A stretch of DNA of 50,021 nt, from positions 1-50,021 of the forward strand of contig JADFZS010000022.1 of NCBI GenBank assembly GCA_015232405.1, written 5' to 3'. The notes under the pieces were generated by a model, which did no database searches, was not told the DNA's origin, and saw only the letters and a program-made list of their open reading frames with translations. Made by a program: the position numbers and the translations under genes. The DNA comes from Magnetococcales bacterium. GTDB taxonomy: Bacteria; Pseudomonadota; Magnetococcia; Magnetococcales; JADFYX01. This document shows, piece after piece, positions 27,362-37,342 of this stretch (positions within the stretch are counted from its first letter, which is position 1; each line of letters begins with the position of its first letter).

Positions 27362-29938
27362 ATGAATGAAGCAGCAAGTTCACCCAACAATGGTCAACAG
27401 CAAATCAGTGTAGATGCTGGCTATAAACTGGCAGTTGAACATTTTAATGCCCAACAATTTGCAGAAGCTGACCAGTTGTGTACAGCTATATTGCAAGTTG
27501 CTCCTCAACACTCAGATGCCATAAATCTACTTGGGGTAATAGAACAAAAAAATGACCGTCATGATTTGGCAGTCCAACAATTTCAAAAAGCCATACAAAT
27601 TAATGGCAACAATGCACTTTTCCATTATAATTTGGGAACCTCCCTCTATCCTTTGGGACAAATTGAGGCTGTTGTTGAGGCGCAAACCAGGGCAATTGCC
27701 CTACAACCCCAATATGCGGAGGCCTACAGCAGCCTTGGTAACGCTCTAACCGAGCTAGGTAGATTGGATGAGGCCATCGATTGTTTGCAAAAATCAATTG
27801 CCATAAATCCAAACATTGCAGAAGCTTACAACAATCTTGCTATTGCCAATAAAGCCCAGGGAAGACTTGTTGAGGCCCAACAATATTTACAAAAAGCAAT
27901 TTTAATTAACCCCAACTTTATTATCTCTTACAATAATCTTGGTATTCTGCTTTATGAGCAGGACCAGCTTGAAGAGGCCGTAGAGGTTTTGCAACAAGCT
28001 ATAGAAAATAGCCCAAACTATTCAGGTAGTTACAGCAACCTTGGAATTGTTTTTCATAAGCTGGGAAAATTACAAGAAGCCGAAGTAAATATTAAAAAAT
28101 CCCTATCAATCAAGCCAGATTTTGCACAAGCTTATAGCAATTTAGGCTATCTTCTAGCTGAAAAGGGAGAGTTTGAGGAGGCCATAGCCAATTGTGAAAA
28201 AGCCATATCCATCAATCCTGCTGTTACTAGATTTCATGACAACCTGAAAAGGTGTAAAAAAGAGCTTTTAAATAGCTATATTGCCAACATAGGTCAGAGC
28301 TATCAAAAAGTTAAACTAGATGTAAATCAATTGATTTCTACAAAGCAAAAGAGCACTCCTATTAAACTTAATCTGCTGTTTTGCCCTTTTGTTGATCCCA
28401 TAACCCCACCTTCTGGTATTGCGAGTCTGAAAGGTTACCTGGATAAATATGGTGATGCTGATGTCGATTGTATTGATCTAAACCTAGAATTTTATAAAAC
28501 TTTAGCAAGTTATGAATGTAATCTTGATGTAAAGCCAATTGCTGATGCAAAAAAACTGTTTGCCAACAGCGATGATATGTTTGGTGATATTGATCTATAC
28601 CGGGATTCTGCAGCTAAACTGTTTTATGCCCTAGATGGTTATACCGACTCCATCCAATATTCTTTGAGCAAGGATGAACCCAACTTCAAACAGATCATTA
28701 TTGAACATCTTCTGCCCTTAGCATTAAAAGGTAAGCCAGATATTGTTGGTTTTTCGCTACTTTTAGAAGGTCAGCTGCTATTTTCGTTACTGTTGGCCCA
28801 AGAGATTAAAAAGGCAGACCCAAATATTATTGTTCTGTTTGGTGGGGCGGCAACATTATCACTGTATAAGCAGATAAAAAAATGTCCCTATGTTGACTTT
28901 ATTTTTACTGATGCAGGGGAGCTATCTTTAAACGAGCTGTTAATCTCAATAAAAAATGGCAAACTTAACAATGATATACCGGGAATAACTTTTTATTCGC
29001 AAGGTATCTTTACGAAAAATAGTGCGGCCCCAAGTGATTTAAACCACGGCGCATACCCAGATTTTTCCGACTTAAATCTAGATAGATATTTCACCGATCA
29101 AGCTGTGGTTCCAATTTTATCCTCTAAAGGGTGTTTTTGGCGTCGTTGTAGTTTTTGTGAAGAGGGGTCCATCAATTTATACTCTACAGCCAAAGTAGAT
29201 CGGGTTGTAAATGAGATAGAGCACCATGTTACCCAGGGTTATAGATATTTCCAGTTTGTCGATGAGATGATCTCGCCAAAACGTTTGAGAATGTTATCTA
29301 AAGAGATTATTTCAAGGAATCTAAAGGTCTATTTTTATGCCACTTTAAGACCTTCTGCCGATTTTAACAAAGAGACTATGGAGATGATGTTTGCGGCCGG
29401 ATTCAGGTATGTTATTTGGGGGGTAGAGTCGTGTAATTCTCGGGTATTAAAGCTTGTAAATAAGGGCACAACAGTTGAATCTATACAAAATACCCTGAAA
29501 TTTTCCAAAAATGCCGGCCTAAGAAACCATATTTTTATTATTATTGGTTATCCATCCGAAAAGCCCCATGAGCTATATGAAACAATGGAGTTTATCTACA
29601 ACAACATAGATAACATCCATTTAGTCCACTCTGGTCCATTTCATCTTTGTGAGGGAACAGAGATACATACCAACCCGGAAAAATTTGATATTGAGATTAA
29701 ACAAGGAGCAAATGACAACGGCTCCATAACCCCTGTATACAAGGTAGACACCACCGCCTATAAAGCTGAAGAGTATTTTAAATATTATCTAGACACATTT
29801 ATTGATAAAGTACCGGATAACTATAGCTTCGCAAGATTTAGAGATCATGCTCTGATATACTATGCTAAATTTCCCATAGATAATTCGGAAGATAGAAAGA
29901 AAAAAGTGCCAAAACCAATACCTGCACGGATAAATTGA
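27362..29938 (+). CDS. TPR / B12-binding-like / radical SAM fusion protein
   Basis: An 858-residue protein. Residues about 15-310 hold some eight TPR repeats (for example AEAYSSLGNALTELGRLDEA and AEAYNNLAIANKAQGRLVEA). From about 335 comes a B12-binding-like Rossmann domain (KLNLLFCPFVDPITPPSG and later ADPNIIVLFGGAATLSL), in which I do not see the cobalamin DxHxxG motif. From about 580 there is a radical SAM domain with cluster cysteines C591, C596 and C599 in GCFWRRCSFCEEG, then FQFVDEMISPKRLRM and RYVIWGVESCNSRVLKLVNKG. The CX4CX2C spacing occurs in B12-type radical SAM enzymes. The substrate is unknown; the TPRs suggest a protein partner. It stands alone, flanked by a terminator and convergent fmt. 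Confidence 0.85.
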   Translation: MNEAASSPNNGQQQISVDAGYKLAVEHFNAQQFAEADQLCTAILQVAPQHSDAINLLGVIEQKNDRHDLAVQQFQKAIQINGNNALFHYNLGTSLYPLGQIEAVVEAQTRAIALQPQYAEAYSSLGNALTELGRLDEAIDCLQKSIAINPNIAEAYNNLAIANKAQGRLVEAQQYLQKAILINPNFIISYNNLGILLYEQDQLEEAVEVLQQAIENSPNYSGSYSNLGIVFHKLGKLQEAEVNIKKSLSIKPDFAQAYSNLGYLLAEKGEFEEAIANCEKAISINPAVTRFHDNLKRCKKELLNSYIANIGQSYQKVKLDVNQLISTKQKSTPIKLNLLFCPFVDPITPPSGIASLKGYLDKYGDADVDCIDLNLEFYKTLASYECNLDVKPIADAKKLFANSDDMFGDIDLYRDSAAKLFYALDGYTDSIQYSLSKDEPNFKQIIIEHLLPLALKGKPDIVGFSLLLEGQLLFSLLLAQEIKKADPNIIVLFGGAATLSLYKQIKKCPYVDFIFTDAGELSLNELLISIKNGKLNNDIPGITFYSQGIFTKNSAAPSDLNHGAYPDFSDLNLDRYFTDQAVVPILSSKGCFWRRCSFCEEGSINLYSTAKVDRVVNEIEHHVTQGYRYFQFVDEMISPKRLRMLSKEIISRNLKVYFYATLRPSADFNKETMEMMFAAGFRYVIWGVESCNSRVLKLVNKGTTVESIQNTLKFSKNAGLRNHIFIIIGYPSEKPHELYETMEFIYNNIDNIHLVHSGPFHLCEGTEIHTNPEKFDIEIKQGANDNGSITPVYKVDTTAYKAEEYFKYYLDTFIDKVPDNYSFARFRDHALIYYAKFPIDNSEDRKKKVPKPIPARIN

Positions 29939-30003
29939 TATAAAATTATTGCCCTAACTATAAAATATCTATCTTCAATTTTGTTTGAAAAAGCAACTTG
30001 TAT

Positions 30004-30939
30004 TTATTCAAACATATCACCAACATTGACAGGCCTTCCCCTTAGCCAATCGGCAGCCTGCATTCTTTTTTTGCCGGGGTTTTGCACCTCTGTCAATATG
30101 AGGGTTCCTTCACCGCAGGATACCTCCGGGCCTTCATCATGGAGTTTAACTATCTCGCCCGGTTTTTGGGCTTTGCTCTGGCCTGGTTTACAACGGAAGA
30201 ATTTTATACGTTTTTTTCCCAGCTGAGTTGAAGCTGAAGGCCAGGGATTCAAGGCTAAAATCTGTCTTTTGATCTCAATGGCAGTTTTGCTCCAATCAAT
30301 ATTTTCATCCTCTTTGGTCAATTTTTTAGCATAGGTAACACCCTCTTGGGGCTGTACCTCTGCTTTACATGTGCCAGCCATCATATCTTTAAGGGTGTCC
30401 ATTAACAGTGCAGCTCCATTTTCGGCAAGAGAATCATGGAGATCACCCCCAGTCATATCTTCATTGATGGGAATCCGGGACATCTTTAATACAGGGCCGG
30501 TATCCAGACCTTTTTCCATCTCCATAATGGAGATACCTGTCTCTTTGTCTCCTGCCAATAAAGCTCTTTGTAGGGGTGCTGCCCCTCGCCAACGGGGTAG
30601 TATAGAGGCGTGAATGTTTATGCAACCCTTGGGTGGAGTTGCCAAAACCTCTTCTGATAAAATCTGCCCATAGGCAGTAACCACAACTAAATCAGGTTTT
30701 AACTCTTTTAGCTGTTGAACTGCTTCGGGATCACGCATTTTTAGTGGTTGAAAAACCGGAATCTCTGCCTCTTGGGCTGCAACTTTTACAGGAGTTGCTT
30801 GAAATTTCATGCCACGTCCGGTTTTTTTATCGGGTTGGGTAAATACACCAACTACATTTTGACCACCATCTATCAGGGCTTTTAAGGGGAGAACGGCAAA
30901 GTCAGGGGTTCCCATATACACAATACGCCATGGTTTCAT
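30004..30939 (-). CDS. fmt: methionyl-tRNA formyltransferase
   Basis: A 311-residue enzyme formylating initiator Met-tRNA with 10-formyltetrahydrofolate. WRIVYMGTPDFAVLPLKALI opens it, and the catalytic stretch is CINIHASILPRWRGAAPLQRALLAG with the Asn-His pair and DTGPVLKM near. The C-terminal tRNA-binding domain includes RQILALNPWPSA. Six bases after def, the classical def-fmt pair, whose products add and later remove the formyl group. Confidence 0.97.
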   Translation of the reverse strand: MKPWRIVYMGTPDFAVLPLKALIDGGQNVVGVFTQPDKKTGRGMKFQATPVKVAAQEAEIPVFQPLKMRDPEAVQQLKELKPDLVVVTAYGQILSEEVLATPPKGCINIHASILPRWRGAAPLQRALLAGDKETGISIMEMEKGLDTGPVLKMSRIPINEDMTGGDLHDSLAENGAALLMDTLKDMMAGTCKAEVQPQEGVTYAKKLTKEDENIDWSKTAIEIKRQILALNPWPSASTQLGKKRIKFFRCKPGQSKAQKPGEIVKLHDEGPEVSCGEGTLILTEVQNPGKKRMQAADWLRGRPVNVGDMFE

Positions 30940-30945
30940 CAGTAT

Positions 30946-31458
30946 CTACTCCGATTTTTTTCTTTTTTTAAGTTTTTGCAGGATAATCGCCCGTTTTAAA
31001 CGGGAGACATGATCGATAAAAAGCTGACCATCCAAATGGTCAATTTCATGTTGCATACAGACAGCCAAAAGTCCTTCGGCAGCAATCTCTACCTTATCTC
31101 CATCTTGATTTAGTGCATGAACAACCACCCGTTCAGCACGAATAACATCTTCGGTAAAATTTGGTACAGACAGACACCCTTCCGCCCAGACAATCTCTCC
31201 CTCTTGTTCGATAATTTCCGGGTTGGCCAGGGTTAAAAGATTATGGCTATCGCCACCATCATAGGTCTCGACATCTATCACGATAACCCTTTTTAAAACA
31301 TTTACCTGTGGGGCGGCAAGGCCGATACCGGGGGCGGCATACATGGTCTCCACCATATCATCCATTAGCTTGACAATATCAGCCGATACTTCATCGACAG
31401 GATCTGCTTTGAGTTTTAAGCGTTTATCTGGGGCTGTTAAAATTGGCAGTAGGGCCAT
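30946..31458 (-). CDS. def: peptide deformylase
   Basis: A 170-residue Fe2+/Zn2+ hydrolase removing formyl from nascent proteins. All three motifs are intact: PGIGLAAPQV, WAEGCLSVP (metal Cys) and MQHEIDHLDGQLF (metal His pair and catalytic Glu). Standard type 1 length. First gene of def-fmt; 202 bases after priA. Confidence 0.97.
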   Translation of the reverse strand: MALLPILTAPDKRLKLKADPVDEVSADIVKLMDDMVETMYAAPGIGLAAPQVNVLKRVIVIDVETYDGGDSHNLLTLANPEIIEQEGEIVWAEGCLSVPNFTEDVIRAERVVVHALNQDGDKVEIAAEGLLAVCMQHEIDHLDGQLFIDHVSRLKRAIILQKLKKRKKSE

Positions 31459-31660
31459 TGTTAAGATTTTTCCTTAAATATATATAACAAAATTATTGTC
31501 AGGGTTTTAGATCCATATTAACGATCACATTGAGGCTCTGTAGTACGGTCTAAGCATCTGATGAGGGTGATAATTTCTCCCTTAAACCCTGTAATAGTTT
31601 TTTATCTTTCTAACTTCTAAGACTCTATTAAAACCTTTTTTGTTTCTAGAGTTCAACGTC

Positions 31661-33904
31661 TTATAAAAAAGAGTGGGGATCTACATCCATCTCCACCCGT
31701 AATCTTGAGCCAGCAAGTTCCTCTGCCAAGCTCATAAGAGGGGTCAACGCCCGGTGCAGTTTACCCCCTGGATTCTCCTTGATTAACAGCTGCCAACGAA
31801 AACGGTTGCGTAGCTTGAATATAGGTGCTGGAGCTGGCCCCAGATAGATTACATCACTATTGGGTTGCAGTTTTTCTCTTAATTGCTGGCAAAAAAGTTC
31901 ACCATTTTTTTGCACAGTGGATGATACCCGTAACAGTGCCATACGTAGGTATGGAGGGTATTGGGCTATATTGCGAAACTCTTTTTCGGTAGCTACAAAA
32001 CCAGCAAGATTTTGTTCCATAACCGCTCTAATTGCATAGTGGTTGGGGTCAAAAGTCTGCACCAAGACCCGGCCCGGTATCTCCTCCTCACGTCCTGCCC
32101 TGCCTGCAACCTGGGTTAATAGTTGGAATGTTCGCTCTGAGCTGCGAAAATCTGGTTGGCAAAGAGAGGTCTCAGCTTGCACCACACCCACCAAGGCAAG
32201 ATGGGGAAAATGGTGGCCTTTGGCAATCATCTGGGTACCTAAAAGTATGTCCAGTTTACGATCACGAAAGCCCTCTAATACAGTGGTTAAATCGATCTCA
32301 CCTGAGGAGACCGAATCACGGTCTATTCTGGCAATTCGCGCGTTGGGAAATTTTTTTATTGCCTCTTTTTCCAGCTGTTCAGTACCGGGGCCAAAATGAA
32401 ATAGGCTCAACTGCCCACACTTGGGGCAGATATCCATAACCCCCTGCCAAAAATCACAATAGTGGCAGACAAGTTTAGATTTGCCACGGTGAAAGGTAAG
32501 TGTTACCGAACAGTTGGGACACATAACCGCCTGTCCGCATTGACGACACAAAAGAGATGGGGCATAACCTCGGCGGTTTAAAAACAGTAAGACTTGCTGT
32601 TTTTTATCAAGGGTTTCATTGATAGCAGTGACAAGAGGGGGGCTAATGAGAGCCATACGGCTCATTTTATCTTTTAGCTCTTCTCCACCCAGATGAATTA
32701 TCTCAATTTTTGGTGGTTTGGCTCCGGTTGCCCTCTGGCTTAAAACAAGCAGTGTATAACGACCAGCTTCAGCGTTGACCAATGATTCCAAAGATGGAGT
32801 GGCACTGCCCAACACCAGGGTAGCTCCTGCCTGTTTTGCCCTAACCACCGCCATATCCCGACCTTGGTATGGTACGTTACCCTCCTGTTTATATGAGCCA
32901 TCGTGCTCTTCATCCACCACCACCAGACCAAGTTTATCAAATGGGGCAAATATGGCACTTCTTGCACCTATAACAACTTGAGCGTTGCCATCGCGGATAT
33001 TGACCCAATGCTCAAACCGTTGCTTATCACTCTGGTCTGAGTGGAAAATAGCCAGTTTTACCTGGAAACGGTCTCGGTAGCGTTTTTCCAACTGGGGGGT
33101 GAGGGATATTTCCGGGACAAGTAGCAGAGCCTGTTTATTTTGGGCAAGACAGGCATCAACTGCTTGAAAATATACCTCAGTTTTACCGCTACCTGTTACC
33201 CCGTGAAGCAAAAAAGGGGTGAATTTACCATCTGTTATGCCAGCAACAATGGCCTCTACACACCCCATTTGTTGGGGGTTGAGGGTTAGCTTGCTGCTCT
33301 GTTTTGTTATGACTGTTGCCGTTTGGCTATGGTTTAGGTTTTCGGTTATAGGTTGGGTGGGTTCATCGGTATCATAGCGAGTGCGCCACTCATCTTGTAT
33401 CGTTATAATTTTATTTGTAGCCAATGTTTTAAGGCGTGATTTTAAAGCTTGGCGACCAAATTTTTTCTCAAGAGTAGCAATGGTGAGCTGTTTTTTACGG
33501 CTTTGTTGTATAGCTTCAGCTATGGGTTTGTGGCTGGCATTTAGTTTATCTATGCTGCCTTCACCTCGCCAAATAGCATTTTGGTGTCGTTTAAAACGCA
33601 GGTGTCCCGGCATGGCGACAGATACCACAGAGCCAATGGGTCTGAGATAATAACGGGAGATCCAGTCCAACAAAAAAAGCAACTCTCTGTCTAATAATGG
33701 TTTTTTTGTCAGTAGCTCAGTTATGGAGCGAATTTCACCGCCACTCCAGCTCGGTTTTTCTTGAATTTGCCAAACCACCCCAACCCGCTCTGTTCTTGCC
33801 ACGGGAACCAGTACCAGAGATCCAGGTTCTGCCTCCATATCAGGAGGCAGTTTATAGGTAAACAGAGACCGTTTGGGAATTGGCAGGGCAATTTGGGCAA
33901 ACAT
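31661..33904 (-). CDS. priA: primosomal replication restart helicase PriA
   Basis: A 747-residue superfamily 2 helicase that reloads the replisome at stalled forks. The N-terminal fork-binding domain (VALPIPKRSLFTYKLP type) is followed by Walker A GVTGSGKTEVYFQ (around 235-247), DEEHDGSYKQEG (DEEH box) and a zinc region with eight cysteines, from CRQCGQAVMCPNC through CHYCDFWQGVMDICPKCG. Then helicase motifs LLGTQMIAKGHHFPHL, and QVAGRAGR. Six bases after hslU ends, so possibly co-transcribed. Confidence 0.97.
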   Translation of the reverse strand: MFAQIALPIPKRSLFTYKLPPDMEAEPGSLVLVPVARTERVGVVWQIQEKPSWSGGEIRSITELLTKKPLLDRELLFLLDWISRYYLRPIGSVVSVAMPGHLRFKRHQNAIWRGEGSIDKLNASHKPIAEAIQQSRKKQLTIATLEKKFGRQALKSRLKTLATNKIITIQDEWRTRYDTDEPTQPITENLNHSQTATVITKQSSKLTLNPQQMGCVEAIVAGITDGKFTPFLLHGVTGSGKTEVYFQAVDACLAQNKQALLLVPEISLTPQLEKRYRDRFQVKLAIFHSDQSDKQRFEHWVNIRDGNAQVVIGARSAIFAPFDKLGLVVVDEEHDGSYKQEGNVPYQGRDMAVVRAKQAGATLVLGSATPSLESLVNAEAGRYTLLVLSQRATGAKPPKIEIIHLGGEELKDKMSRMALISPPLVTAINETLDKKQQVLLFLNRRGYAPSLLCRQCGQAVMCPNCSVTLTFHRGKSKLVCHYCDFWQGVMDICPKCGQLSLFHFGPGTEQLEKEAIKKFPNARIARIDRDSVSSGEIDLTTVLEGFRDRKLDILLGTQMIAKGHHFPHLALVGVVQAETSLCQPDFRSSERTFQLLTQVAGRAGREEEIPGRVLVQTFDPNHYAIRAVMEQNLAGFVATEKEFRNIAQYPPYLRMALLRVSSTVQKNGELFCQQLREKLQPNSDVIYLGPAPAPIFKLRNRFRWQLLIKENPGGKLHRALTPLMSLAEELAGSRLRVEMDVDPHSFL

Positions 33905-33910
33905 TTATAG

Positions 33911-35302
33911 CTAGAGTATAAACCGGGAAAGATCCTCATTTTCAGAGAGGTCTTTTAATTGGGTACGAACATATTCCCCGTCTATCTCAACTGTTTCACC
34001 ATGACGGTCTGGAGCGGTAAAGGAGAGTTCGTCAAGTAATTTTTCCATGACGGTATGGAGCCTTCTGGCTCCGATATTCTCTGTGCTTTCATTGACATGG
34101 GCTGCTATCTCGGCAATGGCACGGATGGCATCTTCATGAAAGTTGAGCTTTATCTGCTCTGTTGCCAGCAGTGCCTCATACTGTCTGGTCAGGGCATTTT
34201 CCGGCTCGGTCAATATACGTACAAACTCCTCCACCCCAAGATTTTGCAGCTCAACCCGAATGGGAAGACGACCTTGAAGTTCAGGTAGTAGATCAGAGGG
34301 TTTAGATAGTTGAAAAGCACCGGAAGCAATAAATAGTATATGGTCTGTTTTAACCATACCGTGTTTGGTGGTAACAGTAGTGCCTTCGACAAGAGGCAAC
34401 AGATCACGTTGTACACCCTCTCTAGATACATCGCCACCACCACGCATTTCAGCACCACGAGCGCAAACTTTATCCAGCTCATCTAAAAAGACGATGCCAT
34501 ACTGTTCAACTCGTTCCAATGCCGTGCGTTTGGTTTTATCTTTGTCCACCAACTTGGAAGCCTCTTCGTTGGTGAGAAGTTTTAACGCCTCCTTGATGGT
34601 AACCCGTCGGGTGCTTGATTTACCCTTACCCAACATACCACCAATCATCTCTTGAATGTTGATACCCTCCATACCTTGGGGGGTGAATACCTCCATGGTA
34701 GGTCCGGTATTTGGCTCCATGATATCCAGCTCCACCTCTCTTTCATCTAAACGACCTTCACGGAGCATTTTTCTGAATTTCTGCCGGGTACTTGAGTTCT
34801 CCTCAGAAGGAGCAGGTCTGCTTGTCGGCTCGTTTTGATTAAAAATATTGCCTAAAGCGTTGGAGTTATTATCCTGTTTTGATGGTGGTGGGGAGAGAAG
34901 TACATCCAAAATTCTCTCTTCCGCCAGATCTTCGGCTTGACGACGAACCGATTTTTTCGACTGTTCGTTGGCCATTTTTATCGCCATGTCCATAAGATCC
35001 CTTATTATGGACTCCACATCACGACCCACATATCCCACCTCGGTAAATTTTGTCGCCTCTACCTTGATAAAAGGGGCGTTGGAGAGCTTTGCCAAGCGAC
35101 GGGCGATTTCGGTTTTACCCACTCCGGTTGGGCCGATCATGAGAATATTCTTGGGGTAGACCTCTTCCCGCATCTCTGGTTCTAGAAGCCTTCTTCGCCA
35201 GCGATTACGAAGGGCAATGGCTACGGCACGTTTGGCATCATTTTGCCCAATTATATAGCGGTCCAGCTCAGAGACAATTTCACGGGGGGTATATTCTGAC
35301 AT
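33911..35302 (-). CDS. hslU: HslU ATPase of the HslVU protease
   Basis: A 463-residue AAA+ unfoldase feeding HslV. Walker [10 protein letters not shown] at 57-65, the I-domain insertion (about 110-240), Walker [39 protein letters not shown] and the C-terminal [21 protein letters not shown]. It normally starts directly after hslV, but here a hemerythrin-like gene lies in between. A 15-mer TTTTTGTAGCTTAAC upstream (35320-35334) is shared with the dnaA intergenic region. Confidence 0.98.
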   Translation of the reverse strand: MSEYTPREIVSELDRYIIGQNDAKRAVAIALRNRWRRRLLEPEMREEVYPKNILMIGPTGVGKTEIARRLAKLSNAPFIKVEATKFTEVGYVGRDVESIIRDLMDMAIKMANEQSKKSVRRQAEDLAEERILDVLLSPPPSKQDNNSNALGNIFNQNEPTSRPAPSEENSSTRQKFRKMLREGRLDEREVELDIMEPNTGPTMEVFTPQGMEGINIQEMIGGMLGKGKSSTRRVTIKEALKLLTNEEASKLVDKDKTKRTALERVEQYGIVFLDELDKVCARGAEMRGGGDVSREGVQRDLLPLVEGTTVTTKHGMVKTDHILFIASGAFQLSKPSDLLPELQGRLPIRVELQNLGVEEFVRILTEPENALTRQYEALLATEQIKLNFHEDAIRAIAEIAAHVNESTENIGARRLHTVMEKLLDELSFTAPDRHGETVEIDGEYVRTQLKDLSENEDLSRFIL

Positions 35303-35589
35303 TTATAACTCTTAAATAATTTTTGTAGCTTAACGCTTTGTTTACGAAGGGTAAAAAAATATGTAACAGGTATCCAATCAAGGTCTGTATCACCACACCC
35401 GTTTAGAATATACAATTCTGCTACAGTGACAAGTATAAACAGTTAATCTTATGTTACCAAGCAAACTGGGACTTTGATTTGTAAATTGAAGAAAAGTTTT
35501 TACAATATTTTCACAACATTGCTAAAACACCAGAATGTTAGGGATAAAATCAAGAGTAGGGGAAGATTCCTAAATAGTTATTGTGGCTG

Positions 35590-36060
35590 TTACCTCTGTG
35601 TTGATATTTGTTGGGGAGGTGGGGGAGGTTTGACGGTAAAATATCCAACAGAACTTTTTTTTGCTAAAGCTTCATATCTTTGGAATATAAAATCCTCTTC
35701 GTTGGATATTCTTACTCCTAAGAGTTGAATAATAAAATCAAGCTCATTCATTGCCGAATTTGAAGCTAACCCACTGTCACAATATTTTTGTGAAAAACTT
35801 TCTATGATACTTGCCAAATTCATCAACTCCTGGTCATGTTGATCTATCTGATGCCTCAATTCAGAGTCAACTTTTGCCTCGGCATTTAGCAGGGGATATA
35901 TAAGCCTATCCTCTTTATGAATATGATTTAATAAAAAGTCCTTTATAATCATAAACGATTTACAAAGCTCAACATTGCTTGAGCTTACATCGTTAAGTGT
36001 ACCGAAATAATCAAGCAGTTTGGTATGCTCTTCTTTTAGCTCATCGATAATATCTGACAT
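35590..36060 (-). CDS. hemerythrin-like HHE-domain protein
   Basis: A 156-residue helical protein with metal-ligand-type His/Glu spacing: LKEEHTKLLDYFG, LLNHIHKEDRLIYPLL, RHQIDQHDQELMNL and RISNEEDFIFQRYEAL. This is the HHE four-helix diiron fold, used for O2 or NO sensing, storage or repair. The tail is Pro-rich (VKPPPPPQQ). AAGGAG precedes the ATG. It separates hslV (upstream, 416 bases) from hslU (downstream, 287 bases), so it is probably its own unit inserted between them. Confidence 0.82.
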   Translation of the reverse strand: MSDIIDELKEEHTKLLDYFGTLNDVSSSNVELCKSFMIIKDFLLNHIHKEDRLIYPLLNAEAKVDSELRHQIDQHDQELMNLASIIESFSQKYCDSGLASNSAMNELDFIIQLLGVRISNEEDFIFQRYEALAKKSSVGYFTVKPPPPPQQISTQR

Positions 36061-36476
36061 CTGCTTTTTTAACTCCTTTTTAGAAGCTATTGTGTGTCAG
36101 ATACGCATAATAGCACATTAATTAGAAAAAAAAGGAAAAATACACTGTGTTTACAACTATTAGGGATGCTGTTAACTACTGTGATGAATGGTTACAAAAA
36201 ATGACCAAATAGAGGTGGTGATGCAGTAATTTTGTGGAGATATATGGCACTATTGCAGTTAATCAAACACAATCATGAATTTCATCTATTCTCTGTGGGA
36301 AATTCCGGCCCTCCTCAATTTAACCTAGAAACAGCAGTTTAGCTCAAGGTAGAGTGTCGCCCAACTGTTTTATAGCATTAATCAGCTAATAGAACACGAT
36401 GCTTGCTGTTTTTCATACCTACTATATTTTTAAAAGTATGTAAAACAGTGTAAATGCCTGGGAAAACAAGAATAAA
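36061..36476 (-). other. intergenic region between hslV and the hemerythrin-like gene
   Basis: 416 bases with no convincing frame on either strand, no hairpin terminator with a T-run and no RNA gene that I can recognise. The hemerythrin RBS is at its left edge. The length is unusual for a place where hslV and hslU would normally be nearly adjacent. Confidence 0.4.
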
Positions 36477-37004
36477 CTACAGCTCTTCTATGACAAAATT
36501 GTGGTTGGTGTATATGCAGATATCTGCGGTAATACGCAGAGACTCTTCAATAATCTGTCTTGGTGTCATATCGGTATTTTTAAGTAGAGCGTTGGCAGCA
36601 GCCTGGGCGTAGGGAGCACCGGAACCGATTGCGAGAATACCATCTTCTGGCTCCAAAACATCTCCAGTACCAGATATAAGGAGGCTAGTGGAGGAGTCCA
36701 CCACAGCGAGCATAGCCTCGAGGCGACGTAGGGCGCGGTCGGTACGCCAATCTTTGGCAAGTTCAACAGCGGCTCTGGTAAGATTACCCCCATGTTTAGA
36801 TAATTTTCCCTCAAACCTTTCAAAAAGGGTAAAAGCATCGGCAGTGGAGCCGGCAAATCCGGCTAGTACTTTGCCTTCTAGCATGGTTCTTACTTTTCTG
36901 GCGTTAGATTTAACCACGATATTGCCAAGAGTTACCTGGCCATCACCACCCAAGACTACTGAGTTTCCCCTACGTACCGATAATATAGTGGTTCCTTTAA
37001 ACAT
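36477..37004 (-). CDS. hslV: HslV peptidase of the HslVU protease
   Basis: A 175-residue proteasome-like peptidase. The start [13 protein letters not shown] places the catalytic Thr at residue 5 after a four-residue propeptide, the normal arrangement. [30 protein letters not shown], and [19 protein letters not shown] are typical. ATG 37004 has an AAAGAGAGA upstream; a longer in-frame start at 37052 would put 16 residues before the propeptide and is rejected. Confidence 0.97.
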   Translation of the reverse strand: MFKGTTILSVRRGNSVVLGGDGQVTLGNIVVKSNARKVRTMLEGKVLAGFAGSTADAFTLFERFEGKLSKHGGNLTRAAVELAKDWRTDRALRRLEAMLAVVDSSTSLLISGTGDVLEPEDGILAIGSGAPYAQAAANALLKNTDMTPRQIIEESLRITADICIYTNHNFVIEEL

Positions 37005-37172
37005 CGATCTCTCTTTCGCCTTTTTTACAATAATGTTGGAATATGATATCATGATACCCTAAATAATCGGATATTCCATGAATTATGGCTCTTATAGTAT
37101 ACTTTGTGAAGCGATGATTAAACCTGGATTCGGCAGTTGGACGTATGTGAATGGCGCAACATACTGGTTTAG

Positions 37173-37235
37173 CTGCCGTAATAGAAAAAATCGAAGTCAG
37201 CCAATGGCTGATGAGACTTTTTTGAATTACGGCAG
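37173..37235 (+). other. 63-base stem-loop between hslV and bpt
   Basis: CTGCCGTAAT (37173-37182) pairs perfectly with ATTACGGCAG (37226-37235). Inside are an A6/T6 pairing and the apical CAGCCA-A-TGGCTG; in all about 23 of 31 positions pair. It lies in the 338-base divergent region (37005-37342), which holds no gene. It could be a leader structure of bpt, a small RNA or a remnant of a mobile repeat. Confidence 0.45.
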
Positions 37236-37342
37236 ATGAATCAAGAGGTTATGTCAGGTGCGTGCGCACGACCGCCGAATCTTGGTTAATAAGAGTAAGT
37301 CATCTGATGTGAGGAATATAGGTGAGATGAGAGGAATCAGAC

